A stretch of DNA of 50,578 nucleotides from Pseudomonas proteolytica. Its GTDB lineage: Bacteria; Pseudomonadota; Gammaproteobacteria; Pseudomonadales; Pseudomonadaceae. The notes under the pieces were generated by a model. That model searched no databases. It was not told the DNA's origin and saw only the letters and a list, made by a program, of their open reading frames with translations. Location: the NCBI RefSeq assembly GCF_007858275.1, contig NZ_VFEV01000045.1:1-50578 (forward strand), in the 5' to 3' direction. The first letter of the stretch is position 1. Every line of letters starts with the position of its first letter. Below are positions 33,505-42,336 of the stretch, in pieces. The position numbers were made by a program, and so were the translations under genes.

Positions 33505-33593
33505 TGTGGGAGCTGGCTTGCCTGCGATAGCGGCGGATCAGCTAGCAAATTTGCTACTGGCACACCGCTATCGCAGGCAAGCCAGCTCCCACA
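33505..33593. repeat. REPIN, second sequence type
   Basis: Inverted arms starting TGTGGGAGCTGGCTTGCCTG and continuing to ATAGCGG, with the complement ending at 33593; about 30 bases of loop in between. It differs from the 28111 element at several arm positions (GCTGG...CCTGCGATAGC instead of GCGGG...CTCGCGAA). It sits between the convergent acoR and budC genes. Confidence 0.88.
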
Positions 33594-33622
33594 TTTGACC
33601 GAGTTGAACCAGAGAACGGGGT

Positions 33623-34402
33623 TTAGCGGTATACAAGGCCGCCGTCGATCAACGGTGCCTGGCCGGTCATGTAGTCCGAATCCGGGCCGGCCAGGTATGC
33701 CACCAGGCCTGCCACGTCCTCCGGCGTTTCTGCACGGCCCAGCGCGATGCCATCCACATACTTCTTGTACGTTTCTCCCACTGGCGCACCGGTAATCTCG
33801 GCCATGCGCTTGTCGATCTCGACCCACATATCGGTGCCCACCACACCCGGGCAATAGGCATTGACCGTCACCCCGGCGCTGGCCAGTTCCTTGGCCGCCG
33901 CCTGGGTCAGGGCGCGCACGGCAAACTTGGTCGCCGAGTACACGCCCAGCAGTGCAAAGCCTTCATGCCCGGCGATCGAGCAGGCATTGATGATCTTGCC
34001 CTTCTGTTTGAGCGCCTTGAACTTATTGCCGGCGGCCTGGATGCCCCACAATACGCCCTGCACGTTGATGCCCAGGGTGCGTTCGACCTGTTCCGGGGTC
34101 ACATCCAGCAGCGAATCGATCTGCGCCACTCCAGCGTTGTTGACGATGATGTCGAAGCCACCGAGGGTCTGGTGCGCATGGTCGACCGCCGCGACGACCT
34201 GTTCACGCTTGGACACGTCGGCGGTAAACACCGAGGCTTTGCGTCCAAGTGCCACGACCTCGGCTGCCACGGCTTCGAGCTTGGCGCTATTGATGTCGAC
34301 CAGGGCGATATCCGCCCCGTCCCGCGCCAGGCGCAGGGCGATGGCCCTGCCAATGCCCTGCCCGGCGCCGGTCACCAGTGCAACTTTTCCAGCGATACCC
34401 AT
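33623..34402 (-). CDS. budC: Butanediol dehydrogenase / acetoin (diacetyl) reductase, SDR family
   Basis: A 259-residue short-chain dehydrogenase. The NAD-binding motif is VALVTGAGQGIGRAIALRLA (residues 8-27), followed by VNNAGVAQ, the active-site IINACSIAG and Tyr-x-x-x-Lys in VYSATKFAV; the C-terminal SDYMTGQAPLIDGG is nearly the same as in Klebsiella BudC. It should interconvert 2,3-butanediol, acetoin and diacetyl with NAD(H). AGGAG precedes the ATG at 34402, so a longer version from 34417 is less likely. It lies next to the aco genes and has the same palindromic operator upstream, so butanediol would feed the acetoin pathway. Confidence 0.88.
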   Translation of the reverse strand: MGIAGKVALVTGAGQGIGRAIALRLARDGADIALVDINSAKLEAVAAEVVALGRKASVFTADVSKREQVVAAVDHAHQTLGGFDIIVNNAGVAQIDSLLDVTPEQVERTLGINVQGVLWGIQAAGNKFKALKQKGKIINACSIAGHEGFALLGVYSATKFAVRALTQAAAKELASAGVTVNAYCPGVVGTDMWVEIDKRMAEITGAPVGETYKKYVDGIALGRAETPEDVAGLVAYLAGPDSDYMTGQAPLIDGGLVYR

Positions 34403-34488
34403 GACGATCTCCTGCAACGATAAGCGAAGCCTTGTCTATCGCAGGTGCGGGGTCGCGCTGTCGAGGCCCGGATGAACTGGCGTGGGGC

Positions 34489-34507
34489 TTGAGACGCAAC
34501 GTCTCAA
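34489..34507. promoter_or_regulatory. Palindrome shared with the acoA-acoR region
   Basis: TTGAGACG-CAA-CGTCTCAA, a perfect 19-base palindrome with a core identical to that at 31535-31551 except for the three central bases (complementary strands read the same: TTG/CAA). It lies 87 bases upstream of the budC start and 88 bases upstream of the divergent TonB-receptor start, so it could serve either or both. Confidence 0.68.
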
Positions 34508-34594
34508 GCCGACGCGCCACGGCCAGTACTTGTAAAGGCGCGCAGTTATGCCTAGCTTATGCGCCCCCGCCCCGCGCTTTAAGGCCTTGCCCCC

Positions 34595-36745
34595 ATGGTT
34601 TTGCGTTTTCGCCCCGAAGTCACTTCACATTTGGCCCTCGGCCTGCTGCTCAGCGGCGGTATCGGCAACAGCCTGGCGGCTGAGCTTGAACTGCCAGCGC
34701 TGAACATTCAGGGCCAGGATGAGTCCGGTTATCGCGCACAAAGCGCGTCGGTCGGCGGCTTCGATGAAGCGCCGCTGCTCGACACCCCGGCCTCGATCAC
34801 CGTGATCAATGCCGCGTTGATCAAGGACCAGCAGGCACGCCTGCTCAGTGAAGTGCTGCGCAACGACGCCTCGGTGGGCGAAAGCTACGCGCCGATCGGC
34901 TACTACGAAAACTTCGTGGTCCGGGGTTTTTCCCTGAATGCCGCCAGCAGCTACAAGATCAACGGCCGCACCGTCACCGGCGAGCAGAACGTCGCCCTGG
35001 AAAACAAACAGCGGGTGGAATTGCTCAAAGGCCTGGCGGGCCTGCAAAGCGGGATTGCCGAACCCAGCGGCGTGATCAACTACGTGACCAAGCGCCCGGA
35101 AGATGTGCGTTCGGTCACGGTGTCCACCGATGATCGCGGCAGCGGCTACATCGCTACCGATGTCGGCGGCTGGTTTGGCAGCGAGCAGCAGTTTGGCTTG
35201 CGCGCCAACGTCGCCCATGAAGACCTCAACTCTTATGTCGAACACGCCAATGGCCAGCGGGATTTTGTGTCCCTGGCCTTCGACTGGAACATCAGCCCCG
35301 ACGCCGTGCTGCAACTGGATGCCGAATACCAGGACAAGCAGCAGCGCTCGGTGCCCGGCTACCAACTGCTTGGCGGCACCGAAGTGCCCCATGACGCCTC
35401 GCCGAAAAAACTGCTCGGCCATCAGAGCGGCTCCAAACAGGTGGGCATCGACTCGCTGAACCTCAACGGCAAGTTCGAGTACCGCTTCAGCGACCAGTGG
35501 AAAGGTAGCGTCAGCGCGGCCCGCAGCAAGGTGGTGATTGATGACTACAGTTCGTTTGCGTGGGGTTGCTACTACGTTGGCACGTGCAACGCGAACACCT
35601 TCAGCCCCGAGGGTGACTACGACGTCTACGACTACCGAAGCCCCGACGACACCCGACGCAATGATGAAATCCAGGCGGCAATGACCGGGCTGTTCGACAC
35701 TGCGGGGATAGGCCATGAACTGACCTTCGGCACCAGCGCGTTCCGCCGGGTGATCGACAAGCGCAAGTCAGTCAACGAGTACATCGGCAGCGGCAATATC
35801 GATCAGGACCCGGAAACCTTCCTGCCCACCGACAAGCCCCTGAACGACAGTCACCGGCGCCTCGACAGCCGCCAGTACGGGCTGTTCGTCACCGACCGCA
35901 TCAGTTTCAACGAGCAATGGCAAACCGTGCTCGGTGGCCGTGAAGTGCGCCTGGATGAAAAGTCTTTCGATCAAAATGGCGTGCAAGAGCGTCACACCCA
36001 GCAGTACGAGTTCCTGCCCAACGCTGCGCTGATCTACAAGCCGATGGCCAATCTGTCGCTGTACACCAGCTACAGCAAAGGCTTGTCGCTGGGCGGCGAG
36101 GCACCGTGGTACGCGAGCAATGATGGGGAAATCCTCGCGCCGACGGTCTCCCGGCAGATCGAAGCCGGGGTGAAATACGACTGGCGCCGCATCAGCTTCG
36201 CCGCCGCCGTGTTCCAGACACGCCAGGCCTACCAGTACGCCAAGCCCGATAGCGCCGGCGATTTCACCTACGTGCAGCAGGGCCAGCAGAAAAACACCGG
36301 CCTGGAGCTGTCGGCCAATGGCTGGGCCACCGAGCGTCTGCAGATCGCCACCAGCGTGGCGGCGATTCGCGCACGGGTGAACGGCAGCGGCACGCCGCAG
36401 TATGAAGATCACCAGACGATCAACGTGCCCAAGTTGCGCGCCAGCGTATACGCCGACTACGCCCTGCCTTGGGTCAACGGCCTGGCGGTACTCGGCGGCG
36501 TGCAATACAGCGCCAGTAAAAACGCCAATCGCACCGGCAATGTAGAGGTGGGGGATTATGCGCTGGTCAACATTGGCAGCCGCTACACCACCAAGGTCGA
36601 GGGGTATGAAACGGTGTTGCGCCTGAGCGTCGACAACCTGTTCGACAAGCGCTACTGGCGTGACGCGGGCGAATACATGGGCGATGACTATCTGTTCCAG
36701 GGCGCGCCATTGACGGCGCGCTTGAGTGCCTCCGTCAACTTCTGA
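34595..36745 (+). CDS. TonB-dependent siderophore-type receptor
   Basis: A 716-residue outer-membrane receptor of the ferrichrome/catecholate siderophore-receptor type. The signal peptide covers about residues 1-28 (hydrophobic LALGLLLSGG..., ending SLAAE). The plug includes DTPASITVINAALIKDQQ, NFVVRGFSLNA, RVELLKGLAGLQSG and GVINYVTKRP. The barrel ends in the expected DNLFDKRYW ... LTARLSASVNF with terminal Phe. There is no N-terminal signalling domain. It is divergent from budC across a region holding the acetoin-type palindrome and no evident Fur box. The substrate is unknown; AAGG lies before the ATG. Confidence 0.88.
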   Translation: MVLRFRPEVTSHLALGLLLSGGIGNSLAAELELPALNIQGQDESGYRAQSASVGGFDEAPLLDTPASITVINAALIKDQQARLLSEVLRNDASVGESYAPIGYYENFVVRGFSLNAASSYKINGRTVTGEQNVALENKQRVELLKGLAGLQSGIAEPSGVINYVTKRPEDVRSVTVSTDDRGSGYIATDVGGWFGSEQQFGLRANVAHEDLNSYVEHANGQRDFVSLAFDWNISPDAVLQLDAEYQDKQQRSVPGYQLLGGTEVPHDASPKKLLGHQSGSKQVGIDSLNLNGKFEYRFSDQWKGSVSAARSKVVIDDYSSFAWGCYYVGTCNANTFSPEGDYDVYDYRSPDDTRRNDEIQAAMTGLFDTAGIGHELTFGTSAFRRVIDKRKSVNEYIGSGNIDQDPETFLPTDKPLNDSHRRLDSRQYGLFVTDRISFNEQWQTVLGGREVRLDEKSFDQNGVQERHTQQYEFLPNAALIYKPMANLSLYTSYSKGLSLGGEAPWYASNDGEILAPTVSRQIEAGVKYDWRRISFAAAVFQTRQAYQYAKPDSAGDFTYVQQGQQKNTGLELSANGWATERLQIATSVAAIRARVNGSGTPQYEDHQTINVPKLRASVYADYALPWVNGLAVLGGVQYSASKNANRTGNVEVGDYALVNIGSRYTTKVEGYETVLRLSVDNLFDKRYWRDAGEYMGDDYLFQGAPLTARLSASVNF

Positions 36746-36769
36746 CCCCGCCCCCAGCAACGGGCTGTC

Positions 36770-36899
36770 GTGGCGAGCGGGCTTGCCCGCGCTGGGCTGC
36801 GAAGCAGCCCCAATAAGCCGAATGCGGTGTGCCAGATACACCCTAGCGGCTGGTTTTGGGGCTGCTACGCAGCCCAGCGCGGGCAAGCCCGCTCGCCAC
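36770..36899. repeat. Long inverted repeat of REP type
   Basis: Arms of about 45 bases: GTGGCGAGCGGGCTTGCCCG followed by CGCTGGGCTGCGAAGCAGCC, with a near-complement ending at 36899. The loop is about 40 bases. Within each arm is a smaller hairpin (GGGCTGC-GAA-GCAGCCC). It lies between the convergent TonB-receptor and AhpD-like genes and could also act as a terminator. Confidence 0.85.
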
Positions 36900-36923
36900 A
36901 ATGGCAAGTCCCGCAATATGGTG

Positions 36924-37361
36924 TTACTTAGGCATCTTGCGAAAGCCCACTGCCAGCCGGTTCCAGCTGTTGATGGTGGCGATGGCCACGCTCAGGTCAA
37001 CCTGTTCGGCCGGGCTGAATTGGTCATTGAGCAACGCGTAATCTTCGTCCGAGGCGTGGGTCTGGCTGATCAGTGTCAGGCTTTCGGCCCAGGCCAGGGC
37101 GGCACGTTCCCGTGGGGTGAAGAACGGTGTTTCACGCCAGGCCGAAAGGGTGCACAGGCGGCGTTCGGTCTCGCCGCCCTTGCGTGCATCGGCGGTGTGC
37201 ATGTCCAGGCAGAAGGCGCAGCCGTTGATCTGGGACACGCGCAGGCGCACCAGTTCCAGCAGGGGCAGTTCGATGGACAATTTGCCGACGGCCGCTTCCA
37301 GGGCAAGCATGGCTTTCATTGCGTCAGGGGAAGCGGTGTAGAAATCGATACGGGCAGACAT
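36924..37361 (-). CDS. Carboxymuconolactone decarboxylase/AhpD-family protein
   Basis: A 145-residue protein of the AhpD-like alkylhydroperoxidase branch. The core motif is NGCAFCLDMHTADAR (about residues 46-60), in which CxxC and the following His form the peroxidase-type active site. Flanking helices match: LLELVRLRVSQI before it, and ERAALAWAE ... INSWNRLAVGF at the C-terminus. Proteins of this kind reduce peroxides or act in oxidative stress; no partner reductase is next to it. It stands alone on the minus strand. Confidence 0.88.
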   Translation of the reverse strand: MSARIDFYTASPDAMKAMLALEAAVGKLSIELPLLELVRLRVSQINGCAFCLDMHTADARKGGETERRLCTLSAWRETPFFTPRERAALAWAESLTLISQTHASDEDYALLNDQFSPAEQVDLSVAIATINSWNRLAVGFRKMPK

Positions 37362-37465
37362 GTTGTAACTCCAGGGCAGAGGGGATTGGTGCCCAGCTTA
37401 ATCACCCCACTGCCCTGCACAAATAGCCAATCCGGGGGAAGAACAGGTAGCCAATGCCAGGCGAG

Positions 37466-38908
37466 TCAGGCCCGGCTGCGCAGCCAATGCAGGAAACCCT
37501 TTTTCACCGGCACGATTGGCGCATCCTGGGTCAGGTGCTGGGCGGCGTGCAGGCGGAAATCCAGGAGGTTTTGCATGGCTTCGCTGATATCGTGGCGCGC
37601 GTCCAGGCACGGTTTGAGGTATTCCTTTTCGATGCGGTAGAGGGTGCAGTAGGTCTTCGCCACAAAGTCCGCCGGCACGCCTTGCTCACCGAGGATCCCG
37701 GCTTCGCCGATCACTTCACCGGGGCCCATGCGCCCTCCTTCGAACGTGTGCCCGGCCTTGGCCAGCATCACCGAAACCACCCCGGACTCGATGATAAACA
37801 GATGATCGCTGACCTCCCCCGTCGGCAGGATCATCTCGCCGGCGCGGAAGGTGTGCAGGGTCATGTTCTGGCTGAACGTTTCCTTCTCTTCCTGGCGCAG
37901 GGTCGAGAAGATGTTGGAGCTTTCCAGCAGCGCCCGCGCCGGCGAGGTGGTCGGCGAGGTGGGGCTTTCGGCGCTCGACAGCAGGCTGACGCCAGCCGCC
38001 TGCAAATGCCGGTAGGCCAGGTCATAAAGCTGATTGCGCACTTCGCGCTTGAGGCCCATGGCGGGCACAAAGCCGCTGATTTCATATTCCACACCGCCGC
38101 CCGTGGAGGTCTTGAACGCCACGCTTGGCGCCGGCTTGGCCAGCAATTGCCGGCAGCCCTGCATGGCACGCTCCAAGGCTTCGAGCACTGTTTGTGGGCG
38201 CGCATGGGGGCTGACTTGCAGGCTCACCGCCAGGCCGAACATATCGGCCGGGCGCGAGAAGTTGATGATTTTGGCCTTGGCCGCCAACGAATTGGGGATC
38301 ACTGCCATGCTGCCCTGGGAGGTTTGCAGGCGCGTGGCGCGCCAGTCGATATCCGTCACCCGGCCTTCGGTACCGTCGATGGAGATCCAGTCATCGAGTT
38401 GGTAGGGCTTGGTGGTGTTGAGCACGATCCCGGAGAACACGTCGCTCAAGGTGCTTTGCAAGGCCAGGCCGACGATGATCGCCACCGCGCCGGACGTCGC
38501 CAGCACGCCCTTGACTGGCAGGTCGAGCACGTAGGCCATGGCCGCGATGATCGCGATCAGGAAGATCACCGCGCCCATCAGGTCTTGCAGCAACCGCCCG
38601 GTATGGCCGACCCGTTGCATCATCAAGGCCCCGAGCAAGACCGTCAGGGTGCGCGCGGCGAACAACCACCAGCCGATCTGCAACGCCGTGGCGGCCAGGT
38701 GCAGCGGGGTGTTGTCGGCATAAGGTGCCAGTTGCATGGGGTTCATGCCGTCGTTGAACAGCACGGCGCTGAACACGGCGAAAATCCCCAGGCGTGCGAT
38801 CAGTTTCCAGTTGCCGGGGCTGGCCGAAAACAGACGCCAGACGAAGATATCGATAATGATCAGCGCCAGGGCGCACAGCATCGGGTGATCGGAGATAAAA
38901 GACAGCAT
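37466..38908 (-). CDS. MscS-type channel with C-terminal cyclic-nucleotide-like domain
   Basis: A 480-residue inner-membrane protein of the bCNG type. Four predicted helices in the first 170 residues end in a pore-lining helix (LPVKGVLATSGAVAIIVGLA). The MscS beta domain follows (LSDVFSGIVLNTTKPYQLDDW, VTDIDWRATRLQTSQGSMAV, IPNSLAAKAKIINFSRP). About residues 330-440 are a cNMP-binding-like fold (FRAGEMILPTGEVSDHLFII, ESGVVSV, GPGEVIGEAGILGEQG). The phosphate-binding cassette lacks the usual arginine (VPADFVAKT where PRxAxV is expected). The start at 38908 (MLSFISDHPM) has GGAG 9 bases upstream; a longer version lacks a sensible N-terminus. It may release solutes on hypo-osmotic stress or on ligand binding. 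Confidence 0.84.
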   Translation of the reverse strand: MLSFISDHPMLCALALIIIDIFVWRLFSASPGNWKLIARLGIFAVFSAVLFNDGMNPMQLAPYADNTPLHLAATALQIGWWLFAARTLTVLLGALMMQRVGHTGRLLQDLMGAVIFLIAIIAAMAYVLDLPVKGVLATSGAVAIIVGLALQSTLSDVFSGIVLNTTKPYQLDDWISIDGTEGRVTDIDWRATRLQTSQGSMAVIPNSLAAKAKIINFSRPADMFGLAVSLQVSPHARPQTVLEALERAMQGCRQLLAKPAPSVAFKTSTGGGVEYEISGFVPAMGLKREVRNQLYDLAYRHLQAAGVSLLSSAESPTSPTTSPARALLESSNIFSTLRQEEKETFSQNMTLHTFRAGEMILPTGEVSDHLFIIESGVVSVMLAKAGHTFEGGRMGPGEVIGEAGILGEQGVPADFVAKTYCTLYRIEKEYLKPCLDARHDISEAMQNLLDFRLHAAQHLTQDAPIVPVKKGFLHWLRSRA

Positions 38909-38978
38909 CCAGGCGACTCCAGGGCGAATGCCCTGAAGATCGCACGAAATGCAGTTGGCGGGTATAGGGCGCCGCCAA

Positions 38979-39854
38979 TCAGCTGGCGGCGCCGTGCAGT
39001 TGGCCGAATTGGCCGGACTGGAAGTCGGCAAAGGCCTGGTGGATCTCTTGCTCGGTGTTCATCACGAACGGGCCGTGACCGACGATGGGCTCGTCGATGG
39101 GTTCACCACTGAGCAACAGCACCATGGCGTCGGCATTGGACTCCAGGCTGATCTGCTCGCCATCACGCTCGAACAGCACCAGTTGCCCTTCGCGTGCCAG
39201 TTCACCGCCGTTGACTTGCACGGTGCCTTTGAGCACCACCAGCGCGGTATTGCGCCCGGCGTGCAGGTCAAAGGTCACGGCCTTGTCGCCATTGAGGCGC
39301 AGATCCCACACATCAATGGGCGTAAAGGTGCGCGCCGGGCCTGTGTGGCCGGCGAACTCACCGGCGATCAGGCGCAGGCTGCCGGCGCCGTTGGCCAGGG
39401 GCAACGCTGGGATATCGCCGTCGAGGATGGTCTGGTAGCCGGCGTCGCTCATTTTGTCCTTGGCCGGCAGGTTGACCCACAGCTGCACCATTTCCAGGGT
39501 CCCACCTCGTTTGGCGAAGGCTTGGGAATGGAACTCCTCATGCAGGATTCCCTTGGCTGCCGTCATCCACTGCACGTCGCCGGGGCCGATGGTGCCGCCT
39601 GCACCGGTTGAATCGCGGTGCTCGACTTCACCTTCGTAAACGATCGTCACGGTTTCAAAGCCGCGATGGGGATGCTGGCCCACGCCACGTCGCTGGGTGG
39701 TGGGGGTGAAATCCGCCGGGCCGGCGTGGTCCAGCAGCAGGAACGGGCTGATGTGCTTGCCCATGGTGTCGTAGGAAAACAGCGTGCGAACCGGGAAACC
39801 GTCGCCAACCCAATGGCCACGTGGGCTGGTGTAGATACCGATGATGTTTTTCAT
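38979..39854 (-). CDS. Pirin family protein
   Basis: A 291-residue bicupin of the pirin family. The iron-binding histidines are in QHPHRGFETVTIVYEGEVEH and the glutamate-containing AKGILHEE. The N-terminal MGKHISPFLLLDHAGPADF and the WVNLPAKDKM segment are also typical. Pirins have been reported as quercetinases or as regulators of metabolism and stress; the role here is open. The ATG at 39854 follows GGAGG at the proper distance; an earlier start at 40112 would overlap the divergent regulator gene and is rejected. Confidence 0.9.
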   Translation of the reverse strand: MKNIIGIYTSPRGHWVGDGFPVRTLFSYDTMGKHISPFLLLDHAGPADFTPTTQRRGVGQHPHRGFETVTIVYEGEVEHRDSTGAGGTIGPGDVQWMTAAKGILHEEFHSQAFAKRGGTLEMVQLWVNLPAKDKMSDAGYQTILDGDIPALPLANGAGSLRLIAGEFAGHTGPARTFTPIDVWDLRLNGDKAVTFDLHAGRNTALVVLKGTVQVNGGELAREGQLVLFERDGEQISLESNADAMVLLLSGEPIDEPIVGHGPFVMNTEQEIHQAFADFQSGQFGQLHGAAS

Positions 39855-39971
39855 GATGGTCCTCCAATGTGCATACACCTTAAATCCAATACCAATAAGG
39901 CGGTAGACGGCGGATTTGGCTCGCATCGTTCCATACATGGGACGACCCTGGAACGATGGCGCATAAAGCGA

Positions 39972-39990
39972 GTGAATGATAATGACTCGT
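39972..39990 (+). promoter_or_regulatory. Fur-box candidate upstream of the two-component genes
   Basis: The sequence GTGAATGATAATGACTCGT shares 12 of 19 positions with the Fur consensus, including a run GAATGATAATGA close to the left two-thirds. It lies 43 bases upstream of the response regulator start. Iron control would fit the TonB receptor gene nearby. Right half is weak. Confidence 0.4.
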
Positions 39991-40032
39991 AGTAATATCC
40001 CCACTCTCCCGTTCAACTCCCCGAGGGCCACC

Positions 40033-40770
40033 ATGCCATTTGCTCCTGCGCCGGCAGCGCCGCGCGTCCTGGTGGTGGACGACCACCGCAAGATCCGCGA
40101 GCCGCTGGCCATCTATTTGCGTCGCCACAGCTTCGAAGTGCGCACCGCTGAAGATGCAGCGGGCATGTGGCAATTGCTCAAGACCCAGGCCTTCGACGTG
40201 ATCGTGCTGGATGTGCTGCTGCCCGATGGCGACGGTTTCGAGTTGTGCAACCAATTGCATCGGCGCAGCAACACCCCGGTGATCCTGTTGACCGCCCGCG
40301 ATGCCGCCGCCGACCGCATCCGGGGCCTGGACCTGGGTGCCGATGACTACATCACCAAGCCCTTCGAACCCCGGGAACTGGTGGCACGCCTCAACAGCGT
40401 GCTGCGTCGCCAGGGCCGCACCCATGCCCCCCTGGCACCGACCAGCCGCACCTATGGCTTCGCCGGCTGGCACTTCAGCACCATCAGCGCAGTGCTGACC
40501 CGCGAAGGCTGCCCCCCCGTTCAACTGAGCACCGCCGAAAGTCGGTTGCTGCAAGTGTTCCTCAACCACCCCAATACCCTGTTGCCCCGCGAGCGCCTGA
40601 TCGACCTGACCGCCGCCGCCGACAGCGATGTCAGCGACCGCGCCATCGACCGCCAGGTCAGCCGCCTGCGCCGCAAGCTGGCCCACGACACCGAAGCCGT
40701 GGACCTGTTGCGCACCATCTGGGGTGGCGGCTACCTGCTGGCGGCTGATGTGACCCCATGCGTCTCTTGA
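40033..40770 (+). CDS. OmpR-family response regulator
   Basis: A 245-residue response regulator. The receiver domain (about residues 10-120) has acidic residues in VVDDHRK, the phosphorylated Asp60 in VLDVLLPDGDG, and the conserved Lys in DDYITKPFEP. The C-terminal winged helix contains STAESRLLQVFLNHPNTLLP and DRQVSRLRRKL, and ends with IRTIWGGGYLL-like sequence. ATG at 40033 is preceded by GAGG; an ATG at 39976 would add 19 residues. It overlaps the sensor kinase by 13 bases. The convergent TonB receptor beyond the kinase gene may be its target, as in the PfeR/PirR systems. Confidence 0.88.
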   Translation: MPFAPAPAAPRVLVVDDHRKIREPLAIYLRRHSFEVRTAEDAAGMWQLLKTQAFDVIVLDVLLPDGDGFELCNQLHRRSNTPVILLTARDAAADRIRGLDLGADDYITKPFEPRELVARLNSVLRRQGRTHAPLAPTSRTYGFAGWHFSTISAVLTREGCPPVQLSTAESRLLQVFLNHPNTLLPRERLIDLTAAADSDVSDRAIDRQVSRLRRKLAHDTEAVDLLRTIWGGGYLLAADVTPCVS

Positions 40771-42119
40771 ACCGTTTGCGCCGCCTATGGCCGCGCACGC
40801 TGGTGCAGCAATTGAGCCTGTTGCTGCTGTTGGCGCTGCTGGCCTCCAACGCCATCGCCATGCTGTTCCTGCAACGCACCGGCAGCCTGATCCACCCGCT
40901 ATCGCGCAGTTTCAGCCTGGAACGCCTGGTGATCGCGCACCACGCGGCCGTCGACCTGCACGGCGAAGAACCCGCGCACTTGATGGCCGCCATGAGCAAC
41001 GAAGGCGCCCGTTTCTGGATCGCCCCCACCGCCGAAGTCGAGCCGTTTGAACTGCGCCCCGAAGAGCGCCGCCTGGCCAACGAATTGCGCCAGCAACTGC
41101 AACTGCCACCAGACGTGAGCATCGGCATGCAGTTGGAGCGGGTCAGCGGCGCCAATGCCCGCACCCATGTGTTCAGCCCCGCCGGTTGGGCGCCGTTGCG
41201 TTTGCGCAGCAGCATCGCCCTGCCGGACGGCCAGTACCTGAACGCGCTGCAGCATCCCGCGGGGGCGTATGAATGGGGCCGCGTCCTGGCCTACAGCCTG
41301 CCGGTGACCACGGTGCCAGTGCTGCTGATCGTGATGTTTTTCATCGCGCGGGTGGTGCGCCCGGTCAAGACCCTGGCCCAGGCCACCGAACGGGTCAGCC
41401 GGGGCGAATGGATCGCGCCGCTGCCCTTGAGCGGCCCCCAGGAAGCCCGCGACCTGACCACCGCCTTCAACACCATGCAGGCCAACCTGGCGCGGCATGT
41501 CGAAGGGCGCACGCGGATGTTGGCGGCGGTCAGTCACGACCTCAACACCCCGATCACCGAACTGCGCTTGCAGGTGGAGTTGCTGGAACCTGGCCCTGAA
41601 CGCGACGACATGCTCGACAGCCTCGGCGAACTGAGCGCCATGGTGCGCGAAACCCTGAATTTCGTGCGCGACGATGCCGTGCAGGAAGCCACCCGCCGCA
41701 CCTCGCTGAGCGCTTTGCTGGATGACTTGGCCAAACGCTACCGGCGCATGCAGCAACCGGTCACCTGGCAAGGCGCCCCACCGCTGCTGCTCGATTGCCG
41801 CCCGCTGGCCCTCAAGCGCGCCCTGACCAACCTGATCGACAACGCCGTCAAACACGGTGGCGATGCCTGTATCAGCCTCAAGCGCGAGGACAACGGTGTG
41901 CTGTGCGTGGAGATTCTCGATCATGGCAGCGGCCTGCCGCAGGACTGGCTGAACAAGGTCTTCGAGCCGTTTGTGCAGTTGGGTGCCAGCGACGGTGGCC
42001 TGGGGTTGGGCCTGGCGATTGCACGCTCGTGCATCCAGGCCCATGGCGGCGAACTGCTCCTGGAAAACCGCCCACCGGCCGGGCTGTGCGCGGTGGTGCG
42101 CCTGCCCCAGGCGGCTTAG
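40758..42119 (+). CDS. Membrane sensor histidine kinase
   Basis: A 453-residue sensor kinase. Helix 1 is at about residues 17-38, a periplasmic domain of about 135 residues follows, and helix 2 is at about 176-199. A HAMP linker (RPVKTLAQATERVSRGEW) leads to the dimerisation domain with the phosphorylated His260 (AAVSHDLNTPI). The ATPase part has the N box (LTNLIDNAVKHG), GSGLP and GLGLGLAI. The gene overlaps that of its response regulator, so they form a cognate pair. The signal is unknown. Confidence 0.9.
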   Translation: MRLLNRLRRLWPRTLVQQLSLLLLLALLASNAIAMLFLQRTGSLIHPLSRSFSLERLVIAHHAAVDLHGEEPAHLMAAMSNEGARFWIAPTAEVEPFELRPEERRLANELRQQLQLPPDVSIGMQLERVSGANARTHVFSPAGWAPLRLRSSIALPDGQYLNALQHPAGAYEWGRVLAYSLPVTTVPVLLIVMFFIARVVRPVKTLAQATERVSRGEWIAPLPLSGPQEARDLTTAFNTMQANLARHVEGRTRMLAAVSHDLNTPITELRLQVELLEPGPERDDMLDSLGELSAMVRETLNFVRDDAVQEATRRTSLSALLDDLAKRYRRMQQPVTWQGAPPLLLDCRPLALKRALTNLIDNAVKHGGDACISLKREDNGVLCVEILDHGSGLPQDWLNKVFEPFVQLGASDGGLGLGLAIARSCIQAHGGELLLENRPPAGLCAVVRLPQAA

Positions 42120-42143
42120 ATTGATGTGGCTGTAGGGCTTGAT

Positions 42144-42278
42144 GTGGCTAGGGGGCTTGTCCCCCGTCGGGCTGCGTAGCAGCCCCAAAACCTGCTATCT
42201 CGGTCTATCAGATAAACCGGGGGTGAGGCTTGTTGGGGCTGCTTCGCAGCCCAGCGGGGGACAAGCCCCCTCGCCACA
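42144..42278. repeat. Long inverted repeat of REP type
   Basis: Arms of about 45 bases (left arm contains AGGGGGCTTGTCCCCC and GGGCTGCGTAGCAGCCCC, right arm is the near-complement, ending in CTCGCCACA). It is a variant of the 36770 element with GGGGGCTTGTCCCCC in place of GCGGGCTTGCCCGC. It lies between the convergent sensor kinase and TonB-receptor genes. Confidence 0.83.
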
Positions 42279-42336
42279 GCAAGCCCTTTTTCCACAGCAA
42301 GCCTCCTAGCCATCACAAAGGCCGTCTGCAACTGAC

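Noticed and set aside
34403..34488. A sigma-54 promoter before budC
   Set aside because: Only a bare GG-N10-GC could be found, with neither the TGGC nor the TTGC context; not enough to annotate.
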